DNA from: Gracilaria caudata
Taxonomy: Eukaryota > Rhodophyta > Florideophyceae > Gracilariales > Gracilariaceae
Assembly: GCA_030374735.1 (NCBI GenBank)
Contig: JASCIV010000381.1
Coordinates: 1 to 21,844, forward strand
Reading direction: 5' to 3'
Length of the DNA: 21,844 bases
Shown here: one piece after another, positions 7,121-16,000 of the stretch
How the letters are laid out: every line of letters begins with the position of its first letter
Position numbering within the stretch: the first letter of the stretch is position 1
The notes under the pieces: generated by a model
What the model saw: only the letters and a program-made list of their open reading frames with translations
Databases searched by the model: none
What the model was told of the DNA's origin: nothing
Translations under genes and position numbers: made by a program

Positions 7121-8428
7121 ATGCGTGTGTGGATGTTTTTGTTATTCGCGACGTTTCTCCTTTTTCAGCTCGCAACCGTGTTTGCTGCCCCTTCACCAAC
7201 GTACTTTGCAGCAAACCTGGATTCATCTCATACCGCTTCAACTAATGCTTCTCACGTCTCCCGAGAAGTAGAGCAATCTAGTCAATCACACTCTAGCAAA
7301 CAAGAAACTGTGACAGAATCAACGCAGCGGCATTTTGAGAGTTCTGAATCTCCCCAAGAGCTTCGGGACGAAGTGAATATTGAGGTACCGAAACAGGATA
7401 CCAACGGAGCGAATGTGGAAGGTGAGGAGAGTGCTCCCGCTCGTGAAGCGAACATCGCGTATTTTATCCAGATTTCTGAGGCTACCGTTTCGCATCTACC
7501 TCGTCTCCTCAAATCCATCTATCACCCCAAAAATGTCTACGCTATTCATTTTGACTTGAAGGTTGCAAAGGATGAAGTTGAACAAATGATTCGGAAGTTA
7601 CGCAAAGACCTAGGGAATCCTGGGAATCTTCATATAATGCCATCCGATCTCATCACATACCGAGGAATTAGTATGCTGCTGAACACTATAAGTGCCATTC
7701 GCCTGCTGCTTGAAGAAGATGACAAATGGGACTATTTCATCAACATCAGTGGTTCAGATTACCCTTTGGTTACGGCCGAGACTCAACGCCAACTCCTCGG
7801 TCATGAGCTAGGCCTGAACTACTTCACTTACGCCCCTAGCAATACGTGGCGAAAAATGGCTGAGCACCGCATCTCTGAGATGTGGTTCGATGAATCCCTT
7901 GCTTTCCGACAGAATGCCTCGCTTGGAGAACTCCAAAAGCTTCAAATTCGAAACCCGCTTGTTGACACTCGGGAGTTTGAGGTAACACATGCCGAAGCTT
8001 GGATGATCTCCTCACGTGAATTCTGTGACTTCGTGATCAGGGGCGACATGGCTCGTAAAATGCTAGTGGCCTTCTCGTATGCTGTGGATAGCTCTGAACA
8101 TTACTTCGCAAGCCTTGCCTGGAATCACGAGAAATTCAAGCAAACCATCGTCACCCATTCGATGCGTATGATAGTCTGGTATCATGAAGGCAAATCATCA
8201 GGTCAACATCCGTATAACATCGATGAACGCCGGGAGAATGGAGAATACAGGTTCAAGAGTATGATTGATGGAACCGTCTTATTTTTTGCAAGGAAATTCA
8301 AGGCGACTGATTCTGAATTGATGGACTATGTTGACGAACGGGCGAAGAAGAAGGAAACCGTGGAAATGGCGAAGGACCATTTGGTGGCCAAAATTGCGAC
8401 CCGGTTTATTCGGTTACGAGAGCTCTAA
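7121..8428 (+). CDS. GT14 (Branch / core-2-I-branching type) glycosyltransferase
   Basis: This encodes 435 residues from the ATG at 7121. The frame is open further upstream (other ATGs at 6911 and 7052), but that part looks like shadow sequence. Starting at 7121 gives a type II membrane protein with the anchor WMFLLFATFLLFQLATVFA at residues 4-22, a polar stem to about 105, and a lumenal catalytic domain. The domain begins IAYFIQISE (about 112) and shows the family landmarks: YHPKNVYAIHFDLK, DLITYRG, WDYFINISGSDYPL, then EAWMISSREFCDFVI, and HYFASLAWNHEKF with WYHEGKSSGQHP near the end. These match Pfam Branch (PF02485), which includes animal core-2/I GlcNAc- and xylosyltransferases and the plant GlcAT14 glucuronosyltransferases. 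The plant type is closer by eye. It likely adds a sugar to a protein-linked or wall glycan in the Golgi; donor and acceptor cannot be read from the sequence. It is convergent with the SLC35E3-like transporter. Confidence 0.85.
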   Translation: MRVWMFLLFATFLLFQLATVFAAPSPTYFAANLDSSHTASTNASHVSREVEQSSQSHSSKQETVTESTQRHFESSESPQELRDEVNIEVPKQDTNGANVEGEESAPAREANIAYFIQISEATVSHLPRLLKSIYHPKNVYAIHFDLKVAKDEVEQMIRKLRKDLGNPGNLHIMPSDLITYRGISMLLNTISAIRLLLEEDDKWDYFINISGSDYPLVTAETQRQLLGHELGLNYFTYAPSNTWRKMAEHRISEMWFDESLAFRQNASLGELQKLQIRNPLVDTREFEVTHAEAWMISSREFCDFVIRGDMARKMLVAFSYAVDSSEHYFASLAWNHEKFKQTIVTHSMRMIVWYHEGKSSGQHPYNIDERRENGEYRFKSMIDGTVLFFARKFKATDSELMDYVDERAKKKETVEMAKDHLVAKIATRFIRLREL

Positions 8429-8950
8429 CACTGCTCCGCTACCTTTTTTTTGTATTAACTTTCTGCTTTGATAACTCAAGAATCTCAAGCCTGTCTTACT
8501 ATATCGACGTCGAAACTCTCGTCTGAGAAGAAGAAAAATGCCACGGATCGTAAAAAAGGGGTTGGACATCAACTGATCGCAAGGGTGGCTCCTCCTGTAC
8601 TTTGTGAATTGTAGACGTTATGGCGGGAATCGTGAGTTATCGCGAAGACTTCAATGCGGCTAAGCACAAGTGCTTATCACGTCAATTAGAACCTTACCAT
8701 TACTGTAACAGTAGCTAGTCCCAAAATAGAACAGTACATCACGTCCAAGAAAAACAAAAAGGGCACCCGAGCTCGAACGTTTCGTCGACATGTTATCACA
8801 CCAACTGACTACGAGTTCTTTACAAAACATGTCTCGACTAAAGTCAGAAGAGCGTCAATCACATTAAGCTTTGCTCCACCACACCCACTCCAAACTTAAA
8901 AAGTTCATAACGAACAAAAAAAAAAATCGTGGACACCAGTGCCGAAGAGG
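8429..8950. other. Convergent intergenic region, no gene seen
   Basis: This separates the 3' ends of the GT14 and transporter genes. It has a T-run at about 8443, A-runs at about 8748 and 8918, TACTGT-A-ACAGTA (8701-8713) and one CGTGAGTTATCGCG (8631-8644) resembling the tandem repeat near 17130. No gene was recognised. Confidence 0.55.
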
Positions 8951-9970
8951 TTACGAAGCACTAGACTTTTCCTTCTCGGCCTTTTCCGCCTCTGCGCGAG
9001 CCTTAAGCTTAAGTTGTGTATACCAGATAACACCGCATAGTGTAAGAGCCATACCGAACACGTTCAAAACTTCGAAGGGTCGGTGAAACACTAAGAAGTC
9101 CACACAAAACAAAAACGCAGTCTTTCCGTTACCGACAACATTATAGGTTACTGCGGATGTCTTTCCAATCAACAAAAAGATGGAGACATTAACGCAAAGC
9201 GCCAGGGCACCAGTGAAAAGAATTTTGCCCGTGATAGAAGGGTTTGGCACAAATTGAAAGATTGAATCAGGGCTTGTGAAAGAATAATTGTCAAATAGTG
9301 GCAGCAGCGGCATGATGGACATTGCTGAAAGTGGAGCAATGTATAGTTGGAGCTGCAGAGGATTGGCTTCGAGAGACTTTTGAAGAGAACCGCACCATAT
9401 TTGATAAAACGATGTACATAGGATATTTGCGAGCGCGAAAAGGGTCCCAATCATGTTCACTCGAAAATCTGTTACGCCTGTGACCAAAACTCCAAGGCAC
9501 ATTGTGCCGAGTGCTGCCAAAAAACTGAGAGGTAAAAACTTTCGAAACACAACAGCTTCAATAATAACAACGCCGACAACCGTCATGTGTTTCATAACCT
9601 GATAGAATCCGATAGAATTATGCTGCAAGCTAAGATTTGAGAACACGACAAAGCCCATACCGGCAATGGCAAGTTTGAACGCCTTCCGCACATCAAGTCG
9701 CTTTGGCGTGAAAATGCCTGCACGGGCAAGAAGCAACAGACCAAGAGTTGTGCACACGAAGTGAATGAAGGTGAGAGTGGCGCCAAAGTTAAAGCCTGCG
9801 TTGTAGACAAGCTTGTTCGCTGAAACGATGCCAGTAGATGAAAAGAAGTTGAACGCAATCACTGCCGCAACCTCGGCATTGGATGGATCATCGCGTGGGG
9901 ACGCAGAATGTTCCTTCTCCTGCTGCGGTGCAGAGAGAACGGCAGTGGCTTGTCCCTGCTTAACAGCCAT
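8951..9970 (-). CDS. SLC35E3-like drug/metabolite (TPT-group) transporter
   Basis: This encodes 339 residues. The frame is open 124 codons upstream, but I start at MAVKQGQATAVLSAP because the conserved transporter begins about 35 residues later with FNFFSSTGIVSANKLVY. About ten membrane helices follow. Landmarks match the plant/animal triose-phosphate/nucleotide-sugar transporter group: NSIGFYQVMKHM in helix 4, SFYQIWCGSLQKSLEANPLQ, then TSAVTYNVVGNGKTAFLF and FGMALTLCGVIWYTQLKL near the end. The LQ-rich loop and the TYNVVGNGK region fit SLC35E3-type proteins best. The Pro usual after the helix-4 Lys is absent (MKHMTVVG). The charged C-terminal tail (KARAEAEKAEKEK) faces the cytosol. Probably a Golgi or ER nucleotide-sugar or related antiporter; the substrate is not predictable. 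There are no introns. Confidence 0.85.
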   Translation of the reverse strand: MAVKQGQATAVLSAPQQEKEHSASPRDDPSNAEVAAVIAFNFFSSTGIVSANKLVYNAGFNFGATLTFIHFVCTTLGLLLLARAGIFTPKRLDVRKAFKLAIAGMGFVVFSNLSLQHNSIGFYQVMKHMTVVGVVIIEAVVFRKFLPLSFLAALGTMCLGVLVTGVTDFRVNMIGTLFALANILCTSFYQIWCGSLQKSLEANPLQLQLYIAPLSAMSIMPLLPLFDNYSFTSPDSIFQFVPNPSITGKILFTGALALCVNVSIFLLIGKTSAVTYNVVGNGKTAFLFCVDFLVFHRPFEVLNVFGMALTLCGVIWYTQLKLKARAEAEKAEKEKSSAS

Positions 9971-10721
9971 GTCAAACGTAACCCGAGAAAAAAGAAAAAG
10001 TGTGAACGGCCAACGGCGCACGCTGGTACAGACCTCGTAAACGGCCGACGAAAACGCGTCAGATGCGATCACCAAGAGGGAGTGGGTGAACGTGCGGTAA
10101 CGCGCGAGCTCGAGACCGGGGAAGGAGAGCGCCTGGCGGTAGAGGAATTGAGGCCTGGCCGATGTGAGGCGGCGTAGAGCGAATGGGGTGTGAGGCGTAA
10201 CTCGTTCTAGTACGACCGGCGCGGCGGTGGATGCGCTCCGAGGCGGTTTACGAGGGGCGCCGTTGCTGACGGTAAGCGCAGGCCGCGTGCACGCTGTGGG
10301 GCGACGAATCGGGTGCACGACGCATTTTGGGCGTGGTGACACTCCATGCGGACCGCCTTACACCAATATCGCCCATCGTACATGTGCAGTCTGCAACGCA
10401 GACGCCTTGCGCATGCCGCTGACACCATTCTCCGATCCTAATAATGAATCCGCCGGTGCGTTCAACAAGGCATTCCGCACGTGGTCTGCCGGCGGGAAAA
10501 GTATGTGTAGGAGGCGAAACCCGTTTGTTCAGTGACGACGCTACGAAGGTAGAACGCTACTTCGTTCAGCTCTGTGCCCCATTTGTTTTCTAACTGACAC
10601 CACTTGGATGCTGGGCTTGAAAGGATAGAAACTTTGCGATGCAGCAACGGTTTTTCGTCGTTGAAAGCACACATATGACTTGAGGGTATGCACACCGCAC
10701 ATCAACTCACCGCACACGAAC
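9971..10721. other. 5' flank of the transporter and 3' flank of the CRAL-TRIO gene
   Basis: GC-rich in 10000-10350. It contains a perfect copy of the dispersed hairpin repeat (10541-10560) and the start of an AACTCACCGC repeat at 10704. A plus-strand ATG at 10413 opens 29 codons (MPLTPFSDPNNESAGAFNKA...) that run exactly into a donor-like GTATGT at 10501. This could be the first exon of a small gene divergent from the transporter, but no convincing second exon was found. Confidence 0.45.
10541..10560 (+). repeat. Dispersed hairpin repeat, perfect 20-mer
   Basis: CTACGAAGGTAGAACGCTAC, identical to 11941-11960. CTAC and GTAG pair around the loop GAAG. Confidence 0.8.
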
Positions 10722-10733
10722 TCACCGCACGTC
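10704..10733 (+). repeat. 15-bp repeat AACTCACCGCA, two units
   Basis: AACTCACCGCACACG (10704-10718) and AACTCACCGCACGTC (10719-10733) share an 11-base start. The second overlaps the last codons and stop of the CRAL-TRIO gene. The reverse complement of the 10-base core recurs with the same 15-bp period at 17130-17169. Confidence 0.7.
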
Positions 10734-11453
10734 TTCCTCCGGAGGCACCGATTCCCTGCGCTCTATAGGAACACCCAGTGCCATTACCGCCTCCCTCATC
10801 CTCTCATTCTCCTCGACTAAAGCCTCCTCAAACATAGCAACGCCGCCCGGTATAATTCGCTCGGCAACTTCTTTTGCCAGTACCTCATCCAACCAAAGTT
10901 CTTCCAGTCTATCCACATAATGAACCTTTCGCCACACGTTTTTCGAGAGGAAAGCAGATAATAGCAAGCATATTACGCGTAGCGTCAACGATGGGTGCAC
11001 AATGGACAACGCCTGCAAGTTTTTGCGATGCGCTCTTGACAATCTGTTACGCATTCGAATCAGCCACCACCCCAGCCATATTGGTGGTGAAAAGCCGGAG
11101 TGCACATAGATTATGCGATACGCTTGCTCACAAATCTGAAAGAAAGGCAATACAAACAATGTCAGTGACAACGCGCCCGACGTCTTCCGGTTTCTCGTAA
11201 TTTCTCAACGCACATCGCTAGTCTCTCTGAGAAACAACTGAAAGCACTGTTCCCAAACACTTCCCCCAATGCGCGGTATCAATGCCGGAATTACCATCAC
11301 CAGTGCGTTTCCATCCATATCGGTGATCAGTGAACCATCTGATTCTCTCACCACCGTAACTATGCCACGGTCGTCAACAGCGCTTAAATCTGCATTTGCA
11401 GCTTGCTGTACTTCCAGTTCGTAGGCTTCATCTTCTTGGTTACTGTCGCTCAT
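10722..11453 (-). CDS. Two-exon divergent CRAL-TRIO / BCH-domain protein
   Basis: Exon 1 is 11453-11214 (80 codons), exon 2 is 11135-10722 (137 codons plus stop), joined in phase 0 to give 217 residues. The 78-nt intron starts GTGCGT and ends in a pyrimidine tract TTGCCTTTCTTTCAG. The acidic N-terminus precedes VIPALIP. The body reads RIIYVHSGF, PIWLGWWLIRMRNRL, then HRKNLQALSIVHPSLTLRVI and WRKVHYVDRLEEL, and IIPGGVAMFEEAL. This is the divergent CRAL-TRIO (BCH) pattern of the BNIP2, ARHGAP1/Cdc42GAP and GDAP2 group, where the domain binds small GTPases or lipids. The protein is a standalone domain without RhoGAP or macro partners. Its likely role is membrane or GTPase-linked signalling, by family inference. 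The splice is my deduction; without it each exon is a truncated fragment. Confidence 0.75.
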
Positions 11454-11576
11454 CTGTTTCGAACTATCTGCCAGCTTCAGAGGGGTGGATCGCTGAGAGT
11501 TGAGTGATAAGCAACGAGGATGACTGTCGAGATGTGAAACGCGTTAAAAAAAAAAGCTGTTGGAACCTTTTGACCG

Positions 11577-11595
11577 CTCTCTCTCTCTCTCTCTC
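11577..11595 (+). repeat. (CT)9 microsatellite
   Basis: Nine CT dinucleotides plus a C, between the CRAL-TRIO start and the hairpin core at 11605. Confidence 0.9.
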
Positions 11596-11604
11596 GGACT
11601 TTGT

Positions 11605-11616
11605 CTACGAAGGTAG
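11605..11616 (+). repeat. Dispersed hairpin repeat, core only
   Basis: CTACGAAGGTAG, the stem-loop core (CTAC-GAAG-GTAG) without the AACGCTAC tail. Confidence 0.6.
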
Positions 11617-11895
11617 TTGATGCTAAGACTGCTTATAACACGTCTGCTGCTTGCCTCAATAGCACCTCCCTGGTTAAAGAGGGTTAGCGTTCCCTTATAT
11701 CTCCTGCCTTATATTTCGCCAGCCGTTTGTAAGGGTTTCAGAGGAAATCCTCGTCCACGATGAAACTAGGTTCAAACTTTGAACTTTAAAAAGGTGCAAA
11801 AAAGAGAATTTGACTTCCAAGGTGATCTGGTCCGTACGTTTTCTAGCCCACGTCAATGCATCCCCGTCCCCACATTGTAGTCCAGTACAGTAGCA

Positions 11896-11960
11896 GGTAG
11901 AACGCTACTGTACAGTACGACGGTAGCGAACGCTAGCGTTCTACGAAGGTAGAACGCTAC
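11896..11960 (+). repeat. Compound dispersed hairpin repeat, longest form
   Basis: In order: GGTAGAACGCTAC (11896-11908), the palindrome TACTGTACAGTA (11906-11917), core TACGACGGTA (11916-11925), the palindrome AACGCTAGCGTT (11929-11940), and CTACGAAGGTAGAACGCTAC (11941-11960). TAGCGTTCTAC (11934-11944) pairs perfectly with GTAGAACGCTA (11949-11959) around the loop GAAG, an 11-bp stem. Confidence 0.8.
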
Positions 11961-12209
11961 GATGTAGATGCTCCTACGGAATGCCTCCTTTTCTCCATGC
12001 AATTACGGACAGTCATAGCACTATAGCTTCAGCAGCGAACTTTCGCATTCTTGAAGTCAGCCATCTTTTGGCGCTCCAAAATTGGCGCACTGCGAAGGCA
12101 GGAAGAGATTGAATAGAGTTCTTGAGTTTTACTCAAAGACTTATACGCGTCATCTAAGACAAACTAACAATCAAACGGGTTTGAGCGATTCCTGAATATC
12201 ATACGAACT

Positions 12210-12974
12210 ATGGTGCAAGCTTCACTTCTGTCCTCCCGGCTTCCGTTAACTTTTTGTGGCGGCCTCGGACACCTATCACACATACGAAAAGAACACTCTT
12301 GGTTGTGCAACTCACGATTTTCACGTCCCAATCCTTTGCGTTTGGCAGGAACATGGCATTCTCGCGTTTTAGTCGCATGTATGTCACCTCCGGTACATAC
12401 CTCGGATTCATCTAGGATTCCTGAATCTTCTTTGGAAAGCATAGTCGACGACTCGGATGAAATTTACCTGCCTCCAGGCACCATATTAGTATCGCTGCCA
12501 GTGCCGCTTGGGGTTTTTACAGAACAAACAAAGGATGGTCAGGTCTTTGTTGACGAGGTCGAAGAAGGTGGAAACGCAGCGAAACCAGGAGGCTTAGAAG
12601 TTGGAGATATTATTACTGCTGTATCATTGCCGTTTGGCAACTGTCTCCTTCCGGTTCCCAAAGAAGGTGGAGTAGATATGATAGCTGATTACATTTCGAG
12701 TCGAGATCCAAATGAGCCCTTGTTTCACATGGCTGTCACTAAGGGTCATGACGTGGACGACCTTCGTAGCCGGGCTGGTGTTGAAGAAACGTGGATGTCT
12801 ACAGACGAAGCTGAGAGAATAGCCAAAGAAATACACGTGAACAAATATCCCAGAAGGCCATCTGGCAATGAAGACGCGGAGCAAGATTATGGGGTTTCAG
12901 CTCAGGAGCTTAGTGAATACGGATTTGATTCAGAATCCGTCAAGTCCATCCTTGAAGACAAACGCCAGCGGTAG
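12210..12974 (+). CDS. Plastid-targeted PDZ-like domain protein
   Basis: This encodes 254 residues. Residues 1 to about 58 lack acidic residues almost completely apart from one Glu and are rich in Ser, Arg and Leu with TFCGGLGH, consistent with a plastid transit peptide. A PDZ-like fold spans about 82-170: LPPGTILVSLPVPLGVF as the carboxylate-binding entry, DGQVFVDEVEEGGNAAKPG, LEVGDIITAVSLPFGN. This arrangement (long first strand, FVD-x-x-x-x-GGNA) is like PDZ domains of plant plastid proteins such as MET1/PSB27-associated types. The C-terminal third is acidic and helical with no TPRs, so it is not a full MET1. A scaffold or assembly role in thylakoid complexes is possible but inferred. It is convergent with the DUG fusion, 58 bp apart, and divergent from the CRAL-TRIO gene. 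Confidence 0.75.
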   Translation: MVQASLLSSRLPLTFCGGLGHLSHIRKEHSWLCNSRFSRPNPLRLAGTWHSRVLVACMSPPVHTSDSSRIPESSLESIVDDSDEIYLPPGTILVSLPVPLGVFTEQTKDGQVFVDEVEEGGNAAKPGGLEVGDIITAVSLPFGNCLLPVPKEGGVDMIADYISSRDPNEPLFHMAVTKGHDVDDLRSRAGVEETWMSTDEAERIAKEIHVNKYPRRPSGNEDAEQDYGVSAQELSEYGFDSESVKSILEDKRQR

Positions 12975-13032
12975 ACGAAAACATATTGCTGTCGAACATT
13001 TTGTCTCAACTACGCCCTTCCTTTGATGTCTG

Positions 13033-16000
13033 TTATTTCGTTTGTGCGAACTCTTGAATAATCTTCTGAAGGACCTCCTTTCCCCTGAATAGATTGATGG
13101 CCCTGATTCGCTCGTTTGGCAGATGAGCCCCATCAGAAGACTGTCCGAGAGGAACTTGTAGTAATGGAGCTTCCAATGTTTTTGATAGAAAGGAAAACAC
13201 AGGCATACTTCCTCCTTCGCATACATATTGTGGCTCAGTTCCCCACACAGACTTAATCGCTCGAGCGGCAATTCGGAAGTGCTCACGGGAGGGATCTTCC
13301 AGCCACCAATCTCCTATCTTCACGCAGGAAATTGTAAGTACGTTCGGTGAGTTCCGTTGTAGTAACTGGGTGTGTAAGAAGTGCTCTACAGCACGGAGGA
13401 GCTTCTGAGGGTCTTGGTCAGGAACAAAGCGGATCGAGATTTTTGCCGAGGCTTGACAAGGCACAACCGAGAACACACCGGATGCGTTGCTGCTGTCTAT
13501 AGATGTGATGGAGATCGAAGGTTTTCGCCATCTAGACTCGAGCAATTTCATGTCGTCGTCAGAAGTAAACCGATTTACCCCCGTTCCCTTTTGATACTCT
13601 ACCAAGTTGAACTCGACACCTTGCAACGAGGCTTTTTCACTTGTACTGAGCGGCCTTACGTCAGCGTCAAACCCTGGCACGCGGACAGAGCCGTCGTTGT
13701 CGACCATCTTCGAGAGGATGGCAATTAGGTCAGACATGGGCTCAAATATCGCACCACCATCTACTCCAGCGTGCAAATTTCGAGTACCTCCAGTCATTGT
13801 GACCAGCACCTCAATAACTCCGCGAAGCCCATACGTAATACATGGATTACTCTCTCCTAGCCATGAAGAGCTAGATGTTAAGATTAGACTCGTTCCTTCA
13901 AACCAATGGCGGTTGGATTTGATGCAGTCTCTGAAGCCTCTGTTTGACATTTCCCCCTCACCTTGCAGAACTACGGCGATGTTAATGCCCAGCCCGTCGG
14001 ACGAATCTTCGAGCAGCTGTTTGATAGCAAAGAGACTTGCGATTATTGGACCTTTGTTGTCCGTTGCCCCCCTGCCATACAGGTATCCGTCTATAGAAGT
14101 CAGTGTCCATGGGTTCGTCTTCCACTGTGACGAATTCACCGGCATCACATCGTAATGTCCATATAATGTGATTGTTCGGGCGCTAGGGCTTGCTGAAGCG
14201 AATCTGGCCAGCACAACGGGATTTGAACCTACGGTCGAGGCCGACTTCACAGCCGTACTCGACAGATGAGAAAGCGTTCGAATCATTCCCCCTCGAGAAT
14301 CAGTAGGCGTCGAAGTGCTGACAAACTTCACAGTCGCGCCTAATCCCTCCAAGAAGGAAGCAATATACCGGGCGCCTTGCCAGCAGTTCTCTCGACGCTC
14401 CTCAGAACCAGCAACAGTCGCGAAGGACACGAATCGGGCAAGAACATCTTGCATTAGTCGACGTTCTAGCTTTCGAGGAGTCCAAGCCTTCAAACTCTTA
14501 GTACTCCTTTTCACGCTTGGTGAGACACTTTGACGATCATCGTCGCTCCCAGACGGAGATGAATCCTGACCATCATATAGCTTAGTCAAGCTGCCATTCT
14601 GCATCATATCCGAAAGCTTCTTCAGATTCTGGCCTTTGTTCAAGAGAGGAGATATTGGGGGAGCAAGGATTAATTCATTTGTGACACCAGGAACCAATGT
14701 TTCAACGCCGTCTTTTTCATCGGGAATCTCCGTTCTTATTACATCAGAGGGTTTTCGTGCACATTTCCGTGAGAAGGAACTTTTGCCGTCTATATTTAGA
14801 CCGGCATTGGTACCGAACTGCTGCAGGGAGTGAATGGTTTTGTTGGACAACCTTGTCGCTTCTCTCAGAGTTGAGTCAGAACCTTCTAGGAAACTATTCA
14901 AGTGTGGTGTATCGTGCTCCATTCTCATTGCATTCGTGTGATGCTGTTCTTCAGTTGATATCACATCGCGCACGTGAACACCACCGCTGTTGGAAGCTGT
15001 GAATAGTAAGTTATATTCAGGGCTAACTGCTCCGGCAATGAGACCATCGTCTTTATACTGACATATAAGCGCTAGAGTCTCAGCACACCACACACACACA
15101 GCACCATCAGCAGAACCGGATATGAGCTGATCTGAGCAGACCTTGAGAAAGACGACTTCATCGCTGTGCTTGCGCAGCGTTCGCTTACAAATAAAACCGC
15201 TCTCCCCATCCCAAACCCAAACCTTGACAGAACAATCTCTTGAGCCAGAGAAGAGCATTGTACCATACGAGGTTTCATATTTGTCAAGAGCAAGAATGGC
15301 GCCAGCATGGTCATCTCTCTTTTGCACGCATTCTTCTGTTTCCACATCCCACCATCTCAAAATACCGTCTCCGCTTCCGGTGCAGAGCAAACGTCCATCC
15401 AAACAAACAGCTAATGCAAAAACGTACCCATTGTGAGTTAGGCCGTCGTTTCGACGCGGAAATTCATAACCGATACGCGAAAGATTGACGATGCAAGTGG
15501 ACGACTGATCGTTGGCTTCCAAGACCGACGTCGCTGTCTCCGCCATATCAACAAAACTTGAAGAAATATCTTCGATAACGCAACGGACTTTAGCATCCGA
15601 AAAACCAGCAAAGATCTTCTTTCCGACCTTTGCCAAAGTTAGAACATCCCCTTTGCCCTCACAGGACACCGTGAGCGTTTGCTCAAATGTTCCCTGCGAG
15701 CTAAACTTGTAAAGAGTGATGGTGGAAGCCGAGGATGCACTTACCAAAATGCCATCTTCAAAATCAGCAAGAACGGCGAGAACTGCGCTTTGTCCAGGGC
15801 GAAGGGTTGTAGTGTGGACATCATCTTCCATGTTCCATACATGTATTGATCCATCATTGGTGCCACAGCATAGCAACCACCCCATGACATCGCAGCATAT
15901 CACAGATCTGCCAGACAAAGTAATGGTGGATCTTACAGTGCTCCCGTAGTTATTTCTAGAAGAGAACTTGTCGCCGTAGAAGAAGTTAGAGTTCTGTGAA

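Larger units (their letters stand above)
11454..12209. other. Divergent promoter region with hairpin repeats and a CT tract
   Basis: Between the starts of the CRAL-TRIO gene (-) and the PDZ gene (+). It contains a (CT)9 tract at 11577-11595, a hairpin core at 11605-11616 and a compound repeat at 11896-11960. AT-rich blocks CTTATATCTCC and CTTATATTTCG at about 11694-11718 might be TATA elements but are far from either start. No gene was seen. Confidence 0.55.

Noticed and set aside
9970..10342. N-terminal extension of the transporter (124 codons), possibly a transit peptide
   Set aside because: It is Arg/Pro/Ser-rich and lies in a GC-rich promoter-like stretch; the ATG at 9970 gives a normal length for the SLC35E3 group. 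A plastid-targeted form cannot be fully excluded.
10501..10650. Second exons for the 10413 exon (acceptors near 10530, 10567, 10616)
   Set aside because: Each gives only 10 to 20 more residues with no recognisable end, so none is better than chance.
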